Of a stretch of 64,000 nucleotides of DNA, positions 24,590-34,564 are shown in pieces. Source of the stretch: Teichococcus aestuarii (GTDB taxonomy: Bacteria > Pseudomonadota > Alphaproteobacteria > Acetobacterales > Acetobacteraceae); the NCBI RefSeq assembly GCF_003116135.1, contig NZ_PDOA01000007.1, positions 181,409 to 245,408 of the forward strand, written 5' to 3'. Below the pieces are notes generated by a model, which saw nothing but the letters and a program-made list of their open reading frames with translations, ran no database searches and was not told the DNA's origin. A program made the translations under genes and the position numbers. Every line of letters begins with the position of its first letter. The first letter of the stretch is position 1.

Positions 24590-25546
24590 ATGAGCAGCTA
24601 CGTGATACGCCGCCTGCTGCAGGGTGCCGGCCTTTTGCTGCTTGTCTCGATGATCGGCTTCGCCATCCTGCATCTGGCGCCCGGCGGCCCGCTCTCGCAA
24701 TTCGCCGCCGGCGGCGACATGACGCAGGAGGATCTCGACCGCGTCGCGGAGCAGCTCGGCCTGAACCGGCCGCTGCCGATCCAGTATCTCGACTGGCTGT
24801 GGCGGATGCTGCAGGGGGATTGGGGCGTTTCCTACCGCGACCAGCAGCCGGTGCTCTCCGTCATCGGCTCGCATCTGGGCGCGACGCTGGAGCTGATGCT
24901 GACCTCGACCCTGCTGGCCATGGCGATCGGCGCCTGGGTCGGCATCCTCGGCGCCATCCGCCGCTACTCGCTGTTCGACGGGCTGGCGACCATCGGCGCC
25001 ATGATCGCCCTGTCCATCCCGACCTTCTGGTTCGGCCTGGTGGTGATCTACGTGTTTTCCGTCGGCCTCGAATGGCTGCCTTCGGGCAACCGCTACACGA
25101 TCGGCGATGAATCCCTGGCCAACCGCATCCACCACCTGATCGGCCCCTGCATGGTGCTGGCGCTGGTGAGCACGGCGGTGTGGAGCCGCTACATGCGCTC
25201 CTCGATGCTCGACGTGATCCACCAGGACTACATCCGCACCGCGCGCTCCAAGGGCATTCCGGAGCGGCGCATCCTGATCCACCATGCCGTGCGCAACGCG
25301 CTGCTGCCGATGATCACCATCACCGGCCTGCACCTGCCGACGCTGCTCAGCGGCGCGCTGGTGACGGAGACGGTGTTCACCTGGCCAGGGATGGGCCGTC
25401 TGTTCCTCGATTCCATCAACTACCGCGACTATCCGGTGGTCATGGGCATCCTGATGTTCACCGCCGTGCTGGTGCTGCTGGGCAGCCTGCTGGCCGACCT
25501 CCTCTACCATGTCGCGGACCCCCGCCTCGGAGCGAACCCCACATGA
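24590..25546 (+). CDS. ABC transporter permease (DppB/OppB family)
   Basis: First inner-membrane permease of a peptide/opine/nickel-type importer, 318 residues. It has the N-terminal MSSYVIRRLLQGAGLLLLVSMIGF helix of this family, a periplasmic segment, and five further helices with the EAA-type loop (RTARSKGIPERRILIHHAVRNALLP). It overlaps the next permease gene by ATGA. It is the first gene of a five-gene operon controlled from the region holding the PuuR-like box. Confidence 0.94.
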   Translation: MSSYVIRRLLQGAGLLLLVSMIGFAILHLAPGGPLSQFAAGGDMTQEDLDRVAEQLGLNRPLPIQYLDWLWRMLQGDWGVSYRDQQPVLSVIGSHLGATLELMLTSTLLAMAIGAWVGILGAIRRYSLFDGLATIGAMIALSIPTFWFGLVVIYVFSVGLEWLPSGNRYTIGDESLANRIHHLIGPCMVLALVSTAVWSRYMRSSMLDVIHQDYIRTARSKGIPERRILIHHAVRNALLPMITITGLHLPTLLSGALVTETVFTWPGMGRLFLDSINYRDYPVVMGILMFTAVLVLLGSLLADLLYHVADPRLGANPT

Positions 25547-26436
25547 GCGCATCGAGCAGCGTGGTGGCGCCCGCCGCCCCGCCCCAGCCCGCCCGCCGCC
25601 GTGGCGGCGCGCTGCGCCGCTTCGCCCGCCACAAGCTGGCGGTGTTCGGCGCCGGCATCATCCTCTTCCTCACCCTGGCCTGCGCCATCGGCCCCTACCT
25701 GCTGCCCTTCACCGATACCTATATCGACATCATGCAGCGCTTCGCCCCACCCTTCTCCGGCGCGCATGTGCTGGGCACCGACGCGCTGGGGCGCGACATG
25801 CTGGCGCGGCTGCTGATGGCGGGGCGCATCTCGCTGCTGGTGGGCTTCTCGGCCATGGCCATCAGCATGGTCATCGGCATCACCGTGGGCATTGTGTCGG
25901 GCTATTACGGCGGCGTGCTGGGCACGGTGCTGATGCGCTTCGTCGACGCCATGCTGTGCTTCCCCAGCATCTTCCTGCTGCTGGCCATTTCGGCGCTGAT
26001 CAACGCCTCGGTCAGCTCCATCATCATCCTCATCGCCGTCACCTCCTGGATGGAGGTGGCGCGCATCGTCGAGGCGCAGATCCGCGCGCTGCGGGCGCGC
26101 GACTTCGCCGTGGCCGCCGAGGCGCTGGGCGCCAGCGACCGGCGCGTGATGTTCCGCGAGCTGCTGCCCAATGCCATTGCGCCCATCGTCGTCGCCGCCA
26201 CGCTGAACGTGGCGCACGCCATCCTCGCCGAATCCTACATCAGCTTCCTCGGCTACGGCATCCAGCCGCCGACGCCGAGCTGGGGCAACATGCTCGACAG
26301 CGCGCAGAGCTACCTCACCAGCGCACCCTGGCTCGCCATCCTGCCGGGCGCCGCCATCACCCTCGCGGTCACCAGCTTCAACTTCATCGGCGACGGGCTG
26401 CGGGACGCGCTCGACCCGCGCATGGATGGCCGGTGA
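25543..26436 (+). CDS. ABC transporter permease (DppC/OppC family)
   Basis: Second permease, 297 residues, with the N-terminal [27 protein letters not shown] region of DppC/OppC proteins, the [21 protein letters not shown] motif and the EAA loop ([24 protein letters not shown]). It starts inside the preceding gene (ATGA overlap), and its stop overlaps the next start (TGATG), so the three genes are translationally coupled. It pairs with the DppB-like subunit to form the channel. Confidence 0.94.
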   Translation: MSASSSVVAPAAPPQPARRRGGALRRFARHKLAVFGAGIILFLTLACAIGPYLLPFTDTYIDIMQRFAPPFSGAHVLGTDALGRDMLARLLMAGRISLLVGFSAMAISMVIGITVGIVSGYYGGVLGTVLMRFVDAMLCFPSIFLLLAISALINASVSSIIILIAVTSWMEVARIVEAQIRALRARDFAVAAEALGASDRRVMFRELLPNAIAPIVVAATLNVAHAILAESYISFLGYGIQPPTPSWGNMLDSAQSYLTSAPWLAILPGAAITLAVTSFNFIGDGLRDALDPRMDGR

Positions 26437-27497
26437 TGGAGACGGCCACCATGACACAGGCCCCCGCCCGCCCGGCCGCCGGCGAGGACGACGTCCTCGA
26501 GGTGCGCGGCCTCAACATCTCCTTCCACACCCCGGCCGGCGAGATCCCGGCGGTGCGCGACGTCTCCTTCCGCGTCCGGCGCGGCGAGACGCTGGCGCTG
26601 GTGGGCGAATCCGGCTCGGGCAAGAGCGTCACCAGCCTCGGCATCCTGCGCCTCACGCCGAAGCCGCCCTTCTGCTCGATCAGCGGCCAGGTGCTGCTGC
26701 GCGGCCGGGACGGCACGATGCGCGACCTCGTCGCTCTGCCCGAGGCGGAGATGCGCGGCGTGCGTGGGCGCGACGCGGCGATGATCTTCCAGGAGCCGAT
26801 GACCTCGCTGAACCCGGTGCACCGCGTCGGCGACCAGATCGCGGAATCCATCCGCTTCCACGAGGGGCTCAGCCGCCGCGCCGCGCTCGGCAAGGCGGCC
26901 GACCTGCTGGACCTGGTCGGCATCCCCGATGCGCGCCGGCGGCTCGGCGCCTTCCCGCACGAGATGTCGGGCGGCATGCGCCAGCGCGTCATGATCGCCA
27001 TGGCGCTGGCCTGCGAGCCGCGCCTGCTGATCGCCGACGAGCCGACCACGGCGCTCGACGTCACCATCCAGGCGCAGATCCTCGACCTGCTGCGCCGCCT
27101 GCAGGAACGCACGCGGATGGCCGTCATCTTCATCACCCACAATCTCGGCGTCGTCGCCGAGATCGCCGACCGGGTGATGGTGATGTACACCGGCCGCGTG
27201 GTGGAGCAGGCGGCGGTGCGCCCGCTCTTCCGGGCGCCGCTGATGCCCTACACGCGCGGCCTGCTGCGCTCCGTGCCGCGGCTCGACTTCGCGGGGCTGG
27301 GGCGGGAGAAGCTGGCTGCCATCCCCGGCACCGTGCCGGACCCGCTGGAACCGCCGCCGGGATGCAGCTTCGGCCCCCGCTGCGGCGCCTTCCTGCCGGG
27401 AAGCTGCGACACCGCCATACCGCCCCTGCAGGAGGCGCTGCCCGGCCACCAGGTGCGCTGCGTGCGCTGGTCCGCCCTGACGGGGGAGGCGGCATGA
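26436..27497 (+). CDS. ABC transporter ATP-binding protein (DppD/OppD family)
   Basis: ATPase subunit of 353 residues. Walker A (GESGSGKSV), signature ([16 protein letters not shown]), Walker B ([12 protein letters not shown]) and the family-specific C-terminal oligopeptide-transporter extension ([15 protein letters not shown], with cysteines that bind an Fe-S cluster in some homologues) are present. The ATG at 26436 overlaps the preceding stop; an ATG at 26451 is an alternative. Forms a heterodimer with the following DppF-type subunit. Confidence 0.94.
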   Translation: METATMTQAPARPAAGEDDVLEVRGLNISFHTPAGEIPAVRDVSFRVRRGETLALVGESGSGKSVTSLGILRLTPKPPFCSISGQVLLRGRDGTMRDLVALPEAEMRGVRGRDAAMIFQEPMTSLNPVHRVGDQIAESIRFHEGLSRRAALGKAADLLDLVGIPDARRRLGAFPHEMSGGMRQRVMIAMALACEPRLLIADEPTTALDVTIQAQILDLLRRLQERTRMAVIFITHNLGVVAEIADRVMVMYTGRVVEQAAVRPLFRAPLMPYTRGLLRSVPRLDFAGLGREKLAAIPGTVPDPLEPPPGCSFGPRCGAFLPGSCDTAIPPLQEALPGHQVRCVRWSALTGEAA

Positions 27498-28510
27498 TCC
27501 CGGACATGACCGCCCCCCTGCTGGAAGTGCGCGACCTGCGCAAATGGTTCGACGGGCCGCGCCCGGGCCTGTTCCGCAAGCGGGCGGTGGTGAAGGCCGT
27601 CGATGGCGTCTCCTTCGACATCCGGCACGGCGAGGTGCTGAGCCTGGTGGGCGAATCCGGCTCCGGCAAGAGCACGGTGGGCCGCACCGTGCTGCGGCTG
27701 GCCCGGCCGACCGCCGGCCAGATCCGCTTCGCCGGCGACGACATCACCAGCCTCTCGCGCGATGCGCTGCGGCCCTTCCGCCAGAAGATGCAGCTCGTCT
27801 TCCAGGACCCCTACGCCTCGCTCAACCCGAAGATGACCGTGGAGGACATCGTCGGCGCGCCGCTGGAGATCCATGCGCCGGAGTTGTCCGCGGCGGCGCG
27901 GCGGCAGCGCGTGGCGGAGACGCTGGCGCTGGTCGGGCTGCTGCCGTCGCACGCGGCGCGCTACCCGCATGAGTTCTCGGGCGGCCAGCGGCAGCGCCTC
28001 GGCATCGCCCGCGCGCTGATCATGCAGCCGCAGCTGCTGATCGCCGACGAGCCGGTCTCGGCGCTCGACGTCTCGATCCAGGCGCAGGTGGTGAACCTGC
28101 TGCTGGAGCTGAAGGAGCGGCTCGGCCTCACCATCCTCTTCATCTCGCACGACCTCGCCGTGGTCGGGCACATCTCGGACCGCATCGCGGTGATGTATCT
28201 CGGCCGGCTGGTCGAGGTGGCGCCGACGCGCGCCCTCTTCACCATGCCGCGCCACCCCTATACCGAGGCGCTGCTCTCCGCCGTGCCGATCCCCGACCCC
28301 ACCATCCAGCGGGAGCGGATCATGCTGGCGGGCGACATGCCGAGCCCGCTCGATCCGCCGTCGGGATGCAGCTTCCGCACGCGCTGCCGCTACGCCCTGC
28401 CGGCCTGCGCGGGCGCGGTGCCGGCGCTGCGCGAGGTGGCGCCGGGCCATCTCAAGGCCTGCATCCGCGACGACCTGCACCTCGTGGCGCCGACGGGGCT
28501 CGACGCATGA
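27494..28510 (+). CDS. ABC transporter ATP-binding protein (DppF/OppF family)
   Basis: Second ATPase, 338 residues: Walker A (GESGSGKST), signature ([15 protein letters not shown]), Walker B ([12 protein letters not shown]), switch His (FISHDLAVV) and the C-terminal [17 protein letters not shown]ys-containing extension. Start overlaps the previous gene by ATGA and its end overlaps the MOSC gene by ATGA. With the two permeases and the DppD-type ATPase this completes the membrane complex; the receptor gene is on the opposite strand at 29284-30948. Confidence 0.94.
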   Translation: MIPDMTAPLLEVRDLRKWFDGPRPGLFRKRAVVKAVDGVSFDIRHGEVLSLVGESGSGKSTVGRTVLRLARPTAGQIRFAGDDITSLSRDALRPFRQKMQLVFQDPYASLNPKMTVEDIVGAPLEIHAPELSAAARRQRVAETLALVGLLPSHAARYPHEFSGGQRQRLGIARALIMQPQLLIADEPVSALDVSIQAQVVNLLLELKERLGLTILFISHDLAVVGHISDRIAVMYLGRLVEVAPTRALFTMPRHPYTEALLSAVPIPDPTIQRERIMLAGDMPSPLDPPSGCSFRTRCRYALPACAGAVPALREVAPGHLKACIRDDLHLVAPTGLDA

Positions 28511-29244
28511 GCGCCGCCGGGCGCGTCTCGGCGCTGTGGCGCTACCCGGTCAGCTCGATGGGCGGCGAGCGGCTGGAGCGGATGGAATTGCTGCCCTCTG
28601 GCGCGGCGGGCGACCGCACCCATGGCGTGTTCCATGCCGGGACGGGCGAGATCGCCTATCCCGGCCGGAAGCGCGAATGGATGGCGCTGCCGCGCGCCTT
28701 CTCCCGCCGCGCGGCGGATGGCGCGGTGGAGATCAGCACGGATGGGCAGGGCTGGGCCGGCATCGACGATCCGGGCGGTCTCGCGCCGCTCTCCGCCCTC
28801 TATGGCTTCCCCGCCGCCATCCGCCCCTATGCCGGGGAAGGCGAGGCGGGGCCGCGGCCGCGCTACGCACGGGCGCCGCTGCATCTGCTGACCACCGCCG
28901 CGCTGCGCACCCTGCAGGCCGCCATTCCGGCCAGCGTGCTGGATGAGCGGCGCTTCCGCCCCAACATCCTGATCGACACGCCGGAGGATGTGCAGGGCAT
29001 CCCGGAATATGGCTGGGTCGGGCGGGAGTTCCAGCTCGGCGGCGCCGTGCTGCGCGGCACCATCCCCTGTGCCCGCTGCGCCTTCACCACGCTGGAGCAG
29101 CCGGGCCTGCCGGACGACCGCGAGGTGCTGCGCGCCCTGCTGCACCGCTTCGGGCGCGATCTCGGCCTCTATTGTGAGGTGGTGCGGCCCGGCCCCATCA
29201 CGGCGGGCGATGCCGTGACGCTGCCGGAAGCGGCCTCCGCCTGA
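28507..29244 (+). CDS. MOSC domain-containing protein
   Basis: A 245-residue MOSC protein with an N-terminal MOSC-N beta barrel ([22 protein letters not shown]) and a C-terminal MOSC core including RFRPNI (149-154) and the CARC motif (Cys188, Cys191). In the family a conserved cysteine carries sulfur or binds the molybdenum cofactor; members such as YiiM and mARC reduce N-hydroxylated compounds. It is fused to the importer operon by an ATGA overlap, so it probably acts on the imported compound. An N-oxygenated or sulfur-containing ligand is a speculative reading. Confidence 0.88.
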   Translation: MSAAGRVSALWRYPVSSMGGERLERMELLPSGAAGDRTHGVFHAGTGEIAYPGRKREWMALPRAFSRRAADGAVEISTDGQGWAGIDDPGGLAPLSALYGFPAAIRPYAGEGEAGPRPRYARAPLHLLTTAALRTLQAAIPASVLDERRFRPNILIDTPEDVQGIPEYGWVGREFQLGGAVLRGTIPCARCAFTTLEQPGLPDDREVLRALLHRFGRDLGLYCEVVRPGPITAGDAVTLPEAASA

Positions 29245-29247
29245 CGC

Positions 29248-29272
29248 GGCCGGGAGGGAGCGCCTCCCGGCC
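29248..29272. terminator. Hairpin between convergent MOSC and receptor genes
   Basis: Perfect 10-bp stem GGCCGGGAGG (29248-29257) and CCTCCCGGCC (29263-29272) with a 5-base loop in the 39-bp gap between two convergent genes. Probably terminates both transcripts. Confidence 0.65.
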
Positions 29273-29283
29273 CGCACGCGGCC

Positions 29284-30948
29284 TTACGTGGCCCAGTACC
29301 ATTCGCGCATGTTCCAGGTGTTCTGGCGCGCGTTGATGTTGGGGCGGTAGCCGATCAGCTGGTCCTTGGTGCCTTCCACCGGCGCGTACTGGAAGATGGG
29401 CAGGATCGGCAACTCCTCGCGCACGATCTCCTGCAGGCGGAAATACACCGCCTTGCGGCGTGCCTGGTCGAAGCTCGTCTGGCCCTCGATCAGCAGCCTG
29501 TCCACCTCCGGGTTGACCCACTGCATGTAGTTGCCGCCGCTGCCGCCGCGCACGGGGATGGCGTCGCTGGCGAAGCGCGTCGCCGGGTCGGGGTCGATGC
29601 CGGTGCGGAAGGCGGTGCCCACCAGCAGCGACTGGAACTTGGAGCGCACATAGAATTCGCCCCAGATCACCGCCGCCGCCATGTTGTTGATCTTCATGGA
29701 GACGCCGATCTTCTGCCAGTCCTGCATCATCAGCTGCTGGCACTGCTCGCGCAGCGCCGCGCCGGTGGTGGTGGAGACGGCGAATTCCAGCGGCACGCCG
29801 TTCTTCTGGCGGATGCCGTTGCCGCCGCGCGCCCAGCCCGCCTCGTCCAGCAGCGCGTTGGCGCGGCCGATGTCGAAGCTGTGCGCCGGAAGGTCCGGGT
29901 TGTAGGCCCAGGATTCGCGGGGGGCGAAGGATTCGGTCGGCTTGTGCAGGCCGTAGTAGATGATGTCGATGATGCCCTTCTTGTTGATGGCGTGGTACAG
30001 CGCCTGCCGCACCGCCTTCTCGGAGAGAGCGGGCAGCTCCAGGTTCGGCATCAGCACCTCGAGCGAGGCGTTCGGGATGGTCGTCACCTTGCGGCCCGGC
30101 AGCTTCACCGCCTCGGCGTAGAAATTGGCCGGGATGCCGGTGCCGATGATCAGGTCCACCTGTCCGGTGCGGAACTGCGCGTAGAGCGCCGTCTGGTCCG
30201 GGATGTATTTCAGGATGGCCCGCTCCAGGTAGGGCCCCTTGCCGTGGTAGCGTTCATTGGCCGCGAGCTGGATGTGGTCGCCCGGCACGCGGCTGCTCCA
30301 GCGGAACGGTCCGGTGCCGACCGGCGCCGCGTTGAAGGGGGCCGTGTTCGGGTCCGCCGCCTTCTCCAGGATGTGCCGGGGCACGATGTAGGTGTTGGAG
30401 AGCAGCGCCAGATAGGGCGCATAGGCCTTCTCCATCCGCCAGGCGATCTCGTGCGGCCCCTTCACCACGATCTCGCGCACCAGGCTGTGGCCCTGGCGGG
30501 TGCGGGTGCGGAAGGCGGCGTTGTTGATCAGCTCCAGCGTGTAGCGCACATCCTCGGCGGTGAAGGGCGCGCCATCGTGCCAGACGACGCCCTCGCGCAG
30601 CTTCACCGTCCAGGCTAGGCCATCCTCGCTGATGCCGCCATTCGCGGTGGAGGGCACCTCCACCGCCAGGTCCGGCACCAGCGTGCCGTCCGGCTCCGGG
30701 TACCACAGCGTGCTGAACACGTTCATCCACACCGTCTCGTCCACCTCGATGCCGGGCATCAGCGGGTTGAAGACGGTGGGTTCCTGCGAGATGCCGACGA
30801 CCGCCTGCCCCTTGCGGGTGGCAGGCGGCGGCGGCACGGCGCGCTGCGCCCGCGCCCCGTTGCCCGCCAGCGTGGCGCCCGCGCCCAGCGCCAGCAGCCC
30901 GCGCCGGCCCAGCGCCGGGCGTGACAGGATGTTCCGGATGTTGTCCAT
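29284..30948 (-). CDS. ABC transporter substrate-binding protein (DppA/OppA, SBP_bac_5 family)
   Basis: Periplasmic receptor of 554 residues for the importer encoded on the opposite strand. A Tat-like signal (GRRGLLALGAGATLAG, cleavage near ARAQ) is followed by QEPTVFNPLMPGIEVDETVWMNVF and the family signature region (TVKLREGVVWHDGAPFTAEDVRYTLELI). Length fits DppA-like proteins. It is convergent with the MOSC gene, and its start lies 283 bp downstream of the PuuB-like oxidase gene, so it may have its own promoter. Placing the receptor outside the permease operon is unusual. Ligand unknown. Confidence 0.92.
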   Translation of the reverse strand: MDNIRNILSRPALGRRGLLALGAGATLAGNGARAQRAVPPPPATRKGQAVVGISQEPTVFNPLMPGIEVDETVWMNVFSTLWYPEPDGTLVPDLAVEVPSTANGGISEDGLAWTVKLREGVVWHDGAPFTAEDVRYTLELINNAAFRTRTRQGHSLVREIVVKGPHEIAWRMEKAYAPYLALLSNTYIVPRHILEKAADPNTAPFNAAPVGTGPFRWSSRVPGDHIQLAANERYHGKGPYLERAILKYIPDQTALYAQFRTGQVDLIIGTGIPANFYAEAVKLPGRKVTTIPNASLEVLMPNLELPALSEKAVRQALYHAINKKGIIDIIYYGLHKPTESFAPRESWAYNPDLPAHSFDIGRANALLDEAGWARGGNGIRQKNGVPLEFAVSTTTGAALREQCQQLMMQDWQKIGVSMKINNMAAAVIWGEFYVRSKFQSLLVGTAFRTGIDPDPATRFASDAIPVRGGSGGNYMQWVNPEVDRLLIEGQTSFDQARRKAVYFRLQEIVREELPILPIFQYAPVEGTKDQLIGYRPNINARQNTWNMREWYWAT

Positions 30949-31231
30949 GATGGTCAGCCCCCGCTGTGGCGCCCGCGGCCGGGCCGCAAGCCGCGGCCGG
31001 GAGCGCGCTCGTTCTTGCCCTGTGCCCGACACGCGCCGCACGGCCACGGAGGCGGCGCGGCGTGACGGGATCGTCCCCCGCAGAGGCCGCCGGGCTTGCC
31101 GCCGGCTTGCATCTGCAACGCGGCGATTGTGCGCCGCGCGTGCGGCCAGGATCATGCCGATTGCGGCGGATCGTTGCGAAGAAAATACCGATTCCGGCCG
31201 GCGGCGCGGCAGGCCCTGCCGCCGCGCGCCC
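30949..31231 (-). other. 283-bp gap upstream of the receptor gene
   Basis: No gene seen. It probably carries the promoter of the receptor gene at 29284-30948. The part near 31177-31195 is locally AT-richer (GCGAAGAAAATACC on the + strand). I saw no strong dyad. Confidence 0.4.
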
Positions 31232-32503
31232 TCAGGAAATCCGGTCCTGCAGCCGGTAGTAGAGGCCGGCCAGCGGCATGAACCAGGGCGGGCCGAAATG
31301 CCCGGGCACCGGCTTCCAGGCCAGGCCGCGGAACGGGTTGGCTTCCGGCCTGCCATCCATCACCGCGGCCATCACGCCCCCCATGTGCACCGACATCTGC
31401 ACGCCATGGCCGCTGTAGCCGGTGGCATAGAACAGCCCGTCCTGCTCGCCGGCGCGCGGCAGCCGGTCCTGCGTCGCGTCGATGATGCCACCCCAGCAAT
31501 AGTCGATGCCGACGCGGCCGAGCTGCGGGAAGGTCTCGTGCAGGCCGCGCTCCAGCACGCGGCCGCTCCTTGCGTCCGAGGCGCGGGAGGGCAGGGCGAA
31601 GCGCGCCCGCCCGCCCCAGACCAGCCGCCCGTCCGGCGTGGTGCGGAAGTAGTTGCCGATGATGCGGGTGGTGGTGCCGTTGCGGCCCGTGGGCATGAGG
31701 GCGGCGAGCCGCGCCGCGCCCAGCGGCTCCGTGACGATGACGAAGGAACCGAGCGGCACCAGCCGGCGGCGGAAGTAGAAGGGGCCGAGCCGGCTCGCCC
31801 CGGTGGCCAGCAGCACCTGCCGCGCCCGCAGCGTGCCGCGCGCCGTGGCGACCGCGTGCCCGCCCGCCTGCCGCTTCAGGGAGAGCACCGGCGTGTTCTC
31901 GAAGATGCGCGCGCCCTGGCGGCGCGCCGCCTCGGCCAGCCCGGTGCCGAAGCGGCCGACATGCATCTGCGCGCTGCGGCGGAACACCAGCCCGCCGAAG
32001 AAGCGCTCCGAGCCGATCTCGGCGCCGAGCCGCTCGCGCGGCACCAGCTCGGTCTCCGCATCGGCCTCGCGGTGCAGCAGGTCGAAGCCGCGCGCCATCT
32101 TCTCGTAATGCGCGGGCTTCGCCGCCAGCTTGATCTTGCCGCAGCGGCGGAAGTCGCAGGCGATCTGCTCCTCGCGGGCGAGGCGCTCCACCGTGTCCAC
32201 CGCATCGTCGAAGGCGTGGTAGAGGCGGCGGGCGTGGTCGAGGCCGAGGCTGGCGGCGAGGCCGGCGAAGTCGTGCGCCGTGCCGTTGTTGACATGCCCG
32301 CCATTGCGGCCCGAGGCCGCGCCCATGACGCGCCCGGCCTCCAGCAGCGCCACGCTGGCGCCCTTGCGCGCCAGGTGCAGCGCGGCGGAGAGGCCGGTGA
32401 AGCCGCCGCCGATGACGGCGACATCGACGCCACCCTCGGCCGGGCCCGGCTCCGCGCCGGTGAAGGGCGGGGCGGTGTCCAGCCAGTAGGGCAGCATCCT
32501 CAC
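31232..32503 (-). CDS. FAD-dependent oxidoreductase, PuuB/OrdL-like
   Basis: Flavoenzyme of 423 residues of the DAO superfamily. It matches gamma-glutamylputrescine oxidase PuuB in several places: VIGGGFTGLSAALHLA, the GRNGGHV FAD segment, FPQLGRVGIDYCWGG, the YSGHGV motif near the C-terminus and the terminal GLYYRLQDRI. Expected reaction: oxidative deamination of a gamma-glutamylated or N-substituted amine. The start is probably a GTG at 32503, nine bases after GGGGA; an ATG at 32497 is an alternative. It begins one base after the stop of the upstream DAO gene, so the two are cotranscribed. No gamma-glutamyl ligase gene is present in the window. Confidence 0.88.
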   Translation of the reverse strand: MRMLPYWLDTAPPFTGAEPGPAEGGVDVAVIGGGFTGLSAALHLARKGASVALLEAGRVMGAASGRNGGHVNNGTAHDFAGLAASLGLDHARRLYHAFDDAVDTVERLAREEQIACDFRRCGKIKLAAKPAHYEKMARGFDLLHREADAETELVPRERLGAEIGSERFFGGLVFRRSAQMHVGRFGTGLAEAARRQGARIFENTPVLSLKRQAGGHAVATARGTLRARQVLLATGASRLGPFYFRRRLVPLGSFVIVTEPLGAARLAALMPTGRNGTTTRIIGNYFRTTPDGRLVWGGRARFALPSRASDARSGRVLERGLHETFPQLGRVGIDYCWGGIIDATQDRLPRAGEQDGLFYATGYSGHGVQMSVHMGGVMAAVMDGRPEANPFRGLAWKPVPGHFGPPWFMPLAGLYYRLQDRIS

Positions 32504-32504
32504 G

Positions 32505-33848
32505 TCACATCATCCCCGGCTTCTGGATGCGCGAGCCATCGACGAGCCGCGCGTAGCGGAAGGGCGTGGGGTCCACCACGGGGGCGCGGCCCAGAACGAG
32601 ATCGGCTGCCAGCCGCCCCGCGCCGGGGCCGATGCCGAAGCCATGCCCGCTGTAGCCGGTGGAGAGGAACAGCCCCGGCAGCGGGTCCACCGCGCCGATC
32701 ACCGGCACGGCGTCCGGCGTGGAATCGATCCAGCCGCCCCACAGCTTCGCCATCTTCACCCCCGCCAGCGCCGGGTAGGAGCGGCCGAGCTGCGCCAGCG
32801 CCGGCGCCACGATGGCCGCGTTCGGCGTGGGGTCGAGGGTGCGCATGTCCTCCGCCTCGAAGATGGTGGGGCGGTCCATCCGCCAGCGCCCGGTGATCGC
32901 CTGCGGGCCGCGGAAGAAGGATCCGCCGAGGCCGAACTTCACCATCTTCCGCCGCGCCACCAGGGTCGGCCAGAACTTGCGCGCGTAGCGGATGCCCTGC
33001 GGCGTGATCTCGATCTGCCCGCGGTTGTTGGCGGCGATGATGTAGCCGCCATCCTCCCGCCGGCCGATCGTCACGTCCGGCGTGTAGAGGCCGCCGGGCG
33101 TCACCTCCGCCGCCGGCTCGGTGAGGAAGACGGTGGAGCGGATGCTCGACTGCGGCAGGTCGATGCCGTGCCGGCGCAGCAGCATCGACGACCAGGCGCC
33201 ACCCGCCAGCAGCACCGCGCCCGCGCGCAGCGTGCCGTGCTCGGTGATGACGCCGGCGACCCGGCCGCCCTGGATGTCGAGCCCGCGCACCGCGCAGCGC
33301 TGGTGGATGGTCGCGCCGAGGCGGCGCGCCGCGGCGGCGATGGCGGGCGCGGCCTTGCGCGGCTCGGCCATGCCGTCGCGCGGGGAATGCACGCCGCCGA
33401 TCCAGCCGCCGCCCGGGGCGTGGTGCGGGTTCCTCGCTTCCGCCTCGGCGGCGGTGAGGATCTGGTTGTGCACCTGGTAGCCGCGCGCCATCTCCACCCA
33501 GCGGCGCCAGCTCTTCAGCTCCGCCTCGCTGCGCGTGACATAGGTCAGCCCGGTGCGGCGGAAGCCGACATCGATGCCCGCCTCGCGCGGCAGCGTGTCC
33601 CACAGCTCCATGCTCTTCAGCATGACGGGGATCTCTCGCTCGTCGCGGTTCTGCACCCGGCACCAGCCCCAGTTGCGGCTGGACTGCTCGCCGGCGATCA
33701 CGCCCTTCTCCAGCAGCGCCACGCGCTGCCCGGCCTGGGCCAGGAAGTAGGCGGCGCAGACGCCGGCGATGCCGCCGCCGATGATCGCGACATCCACCTC
33801 CTGCGGCAGGGCGGTGTCACTGGCGACGGGATCGACGGGAGGCGACAT
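32505..33848 (-). CDS. FAD-binding oxidoreductase, DAO family
   Basis: Flavoenzyme of 447 residues with the N-terminal IIGGGIAGVCAAYFLAQAG motif, the SSRNWGWCR stretch typical of a subgroup related to sarcosine, opine and D-hydroxyproline dehydrogenases, and the C-terminal STGYSGHGFGIGPGAGRLAAD flavin segment. It probably oxidises a secondary amine or amino acid. It is followed one base later by the PuuB-like gene and preceded by the HAD gene with a 47-bp gap, forming a catabolic unit next to the peptide/amine receptor. Precise substrate unknown. Confidence 0.87.
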   Translation of the reverse strand: MSPPVDPVASDTALPQEVDVAIIGGGIAGVCAAYFLAQAGQRVALLEKGVIAGEQSSRNWGWCRVQNRDEREIPVMLKSMELWDTLPREAGIDVGFRRTGLTYVTRSEAELKSWRRWVEMARGYQVHNQILTAAEAEARNPHHAPGGGWIGGVHSPRDGMAEPRKAAPAIAAAARRLGATIHQRCAVRGLDIQGGRVAGVITEHGTLRAGAVLLAGGAWSSMLLRRHGIDLPQSSIRSTVFLTEPAAEVTPGGLYTPDVTIGRREDGGYIIAANNRGQIEITPQGIRYARKFWPTLVARRKMVKFGLGGSFFRGPQAITGRWRMDRPTIFEAEDMRTLDPTPNAAIVAPALAQLGRSYPALAGVKMAKLWGGWIDSTPDAVPVIGAVDPLPGLFLSTGYSGHGFGIGPGAGRLAADLVLGRAPVVDPTPFRYARLVDGSRIQKPGMM

Positions 33849-33895
33849 GGGGCGGGACCGTTCCTGTGTTCGTGGCGGAGAGGGTGGCGGCTTTC

Positions 33896-34564
33896 TCAGA
33901 GGCCGAGAAGCCCCGGCAGCCCGCCGATGTCCGGGATTTCATGGAAGCCGTAGAAGGCGTTGCCACGTGGCTCGTGCGCGCGGTTGACCCAGGCCTTGTC
34001 GCGGATGCCGAGGTCGTGCGCCGTCATCAGGTCGTAGCGGAAGGAGGAGGAGACGTGCAGCAGCTCCTCCGGCCGGGCGTTGAGCTGGCCCAGCATATAT
34101 TCGAAGGCCTGCATGCGCGGCTTGTAGGCCTGCGCCTGCTCGGCGGTGAAGACGGCGTGGAACGGCGCCTCCAGCAGCGCCACGTTGTGGTGGATCTGCT
34201 CGTCCATCGCGTTGGAGAGGATGACGAGGGGGAATTCCTTCGCCACCCGCGTCAGCGGCGCCGGCACGTCCGCGTGCGGGCCCCAGCCCGGTATGGCGTC
34301 GTAGAAGACGCGGCCATCGCCCGGCTCGCAGCCGATGCCGTGCCGGGCACAGGCGCGGCGGATGGCGTTCTCCAGCACCTCGGCATAGGGCTTCCAGGCG
34401 CCGAGCACCTCGTCCAGCCGGTAGGCGGTGAAGTCCCGCAGGAACGCCTCCATGCGCGCCTCCGGCACGCGGCCGGCAAAGTGCGCGCGGGCCACCGGGC
34501 CCATCTGGAAATTCGTCAGCGTGCCGTAGCAGTCGAAGGTGATGAACTTGGGCCGCAGGGGCAT
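33896..34564 (-). CDS. HAD family hydrolase, haloacid dehalogenase type II-like
   Basis: A 222-residue HAD enzyme. The nucleophile motif is FDCYGTLTNF (Asp11), motif II LSNAM, motif III lysine in YKPRMQAFEYML, and motif IV HVSSSFRYDLMTA, a form seen in L-2-haloacid dehalogenases rather than in phosphatases. I chose the ATG at 34564 because GGAAGG lies nine bases before it; the ATG at 34573 directly abuts that site. It starts the oxidase unit that follows on the same strand. Dehalogenase activity is a family-based guess; a phosphatase role is possible. Confidence 0.85.
   Translation of the reverse strand: MPLRPKFITFDCYGTLTNFQMGPVARAHFAGRVPEARMEAFLRDFTAYRLDEVLGAWKPYAEVLENAIRRACARHGIGCEPGDGRVFYDAIPGWGPHADVPAPLTRVAKEFPLVILSNAMDEQIHHNVALLEAPFHAVFTAEQAQAYKPRMQAFEYMLGQLNARPEELLHVSSSFRYDLMTAHDLGIRDKAWVNRAHEPRGNAFYGFHEIPDIGGLPGLLGL

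Noticed and set aside
24369..24593. A 74-codon plus-strand open frame in the XRE/importer gap
   Set aside because: It starts inside the palindromic operator, has no ribosome binding site and no recognisable protein features.
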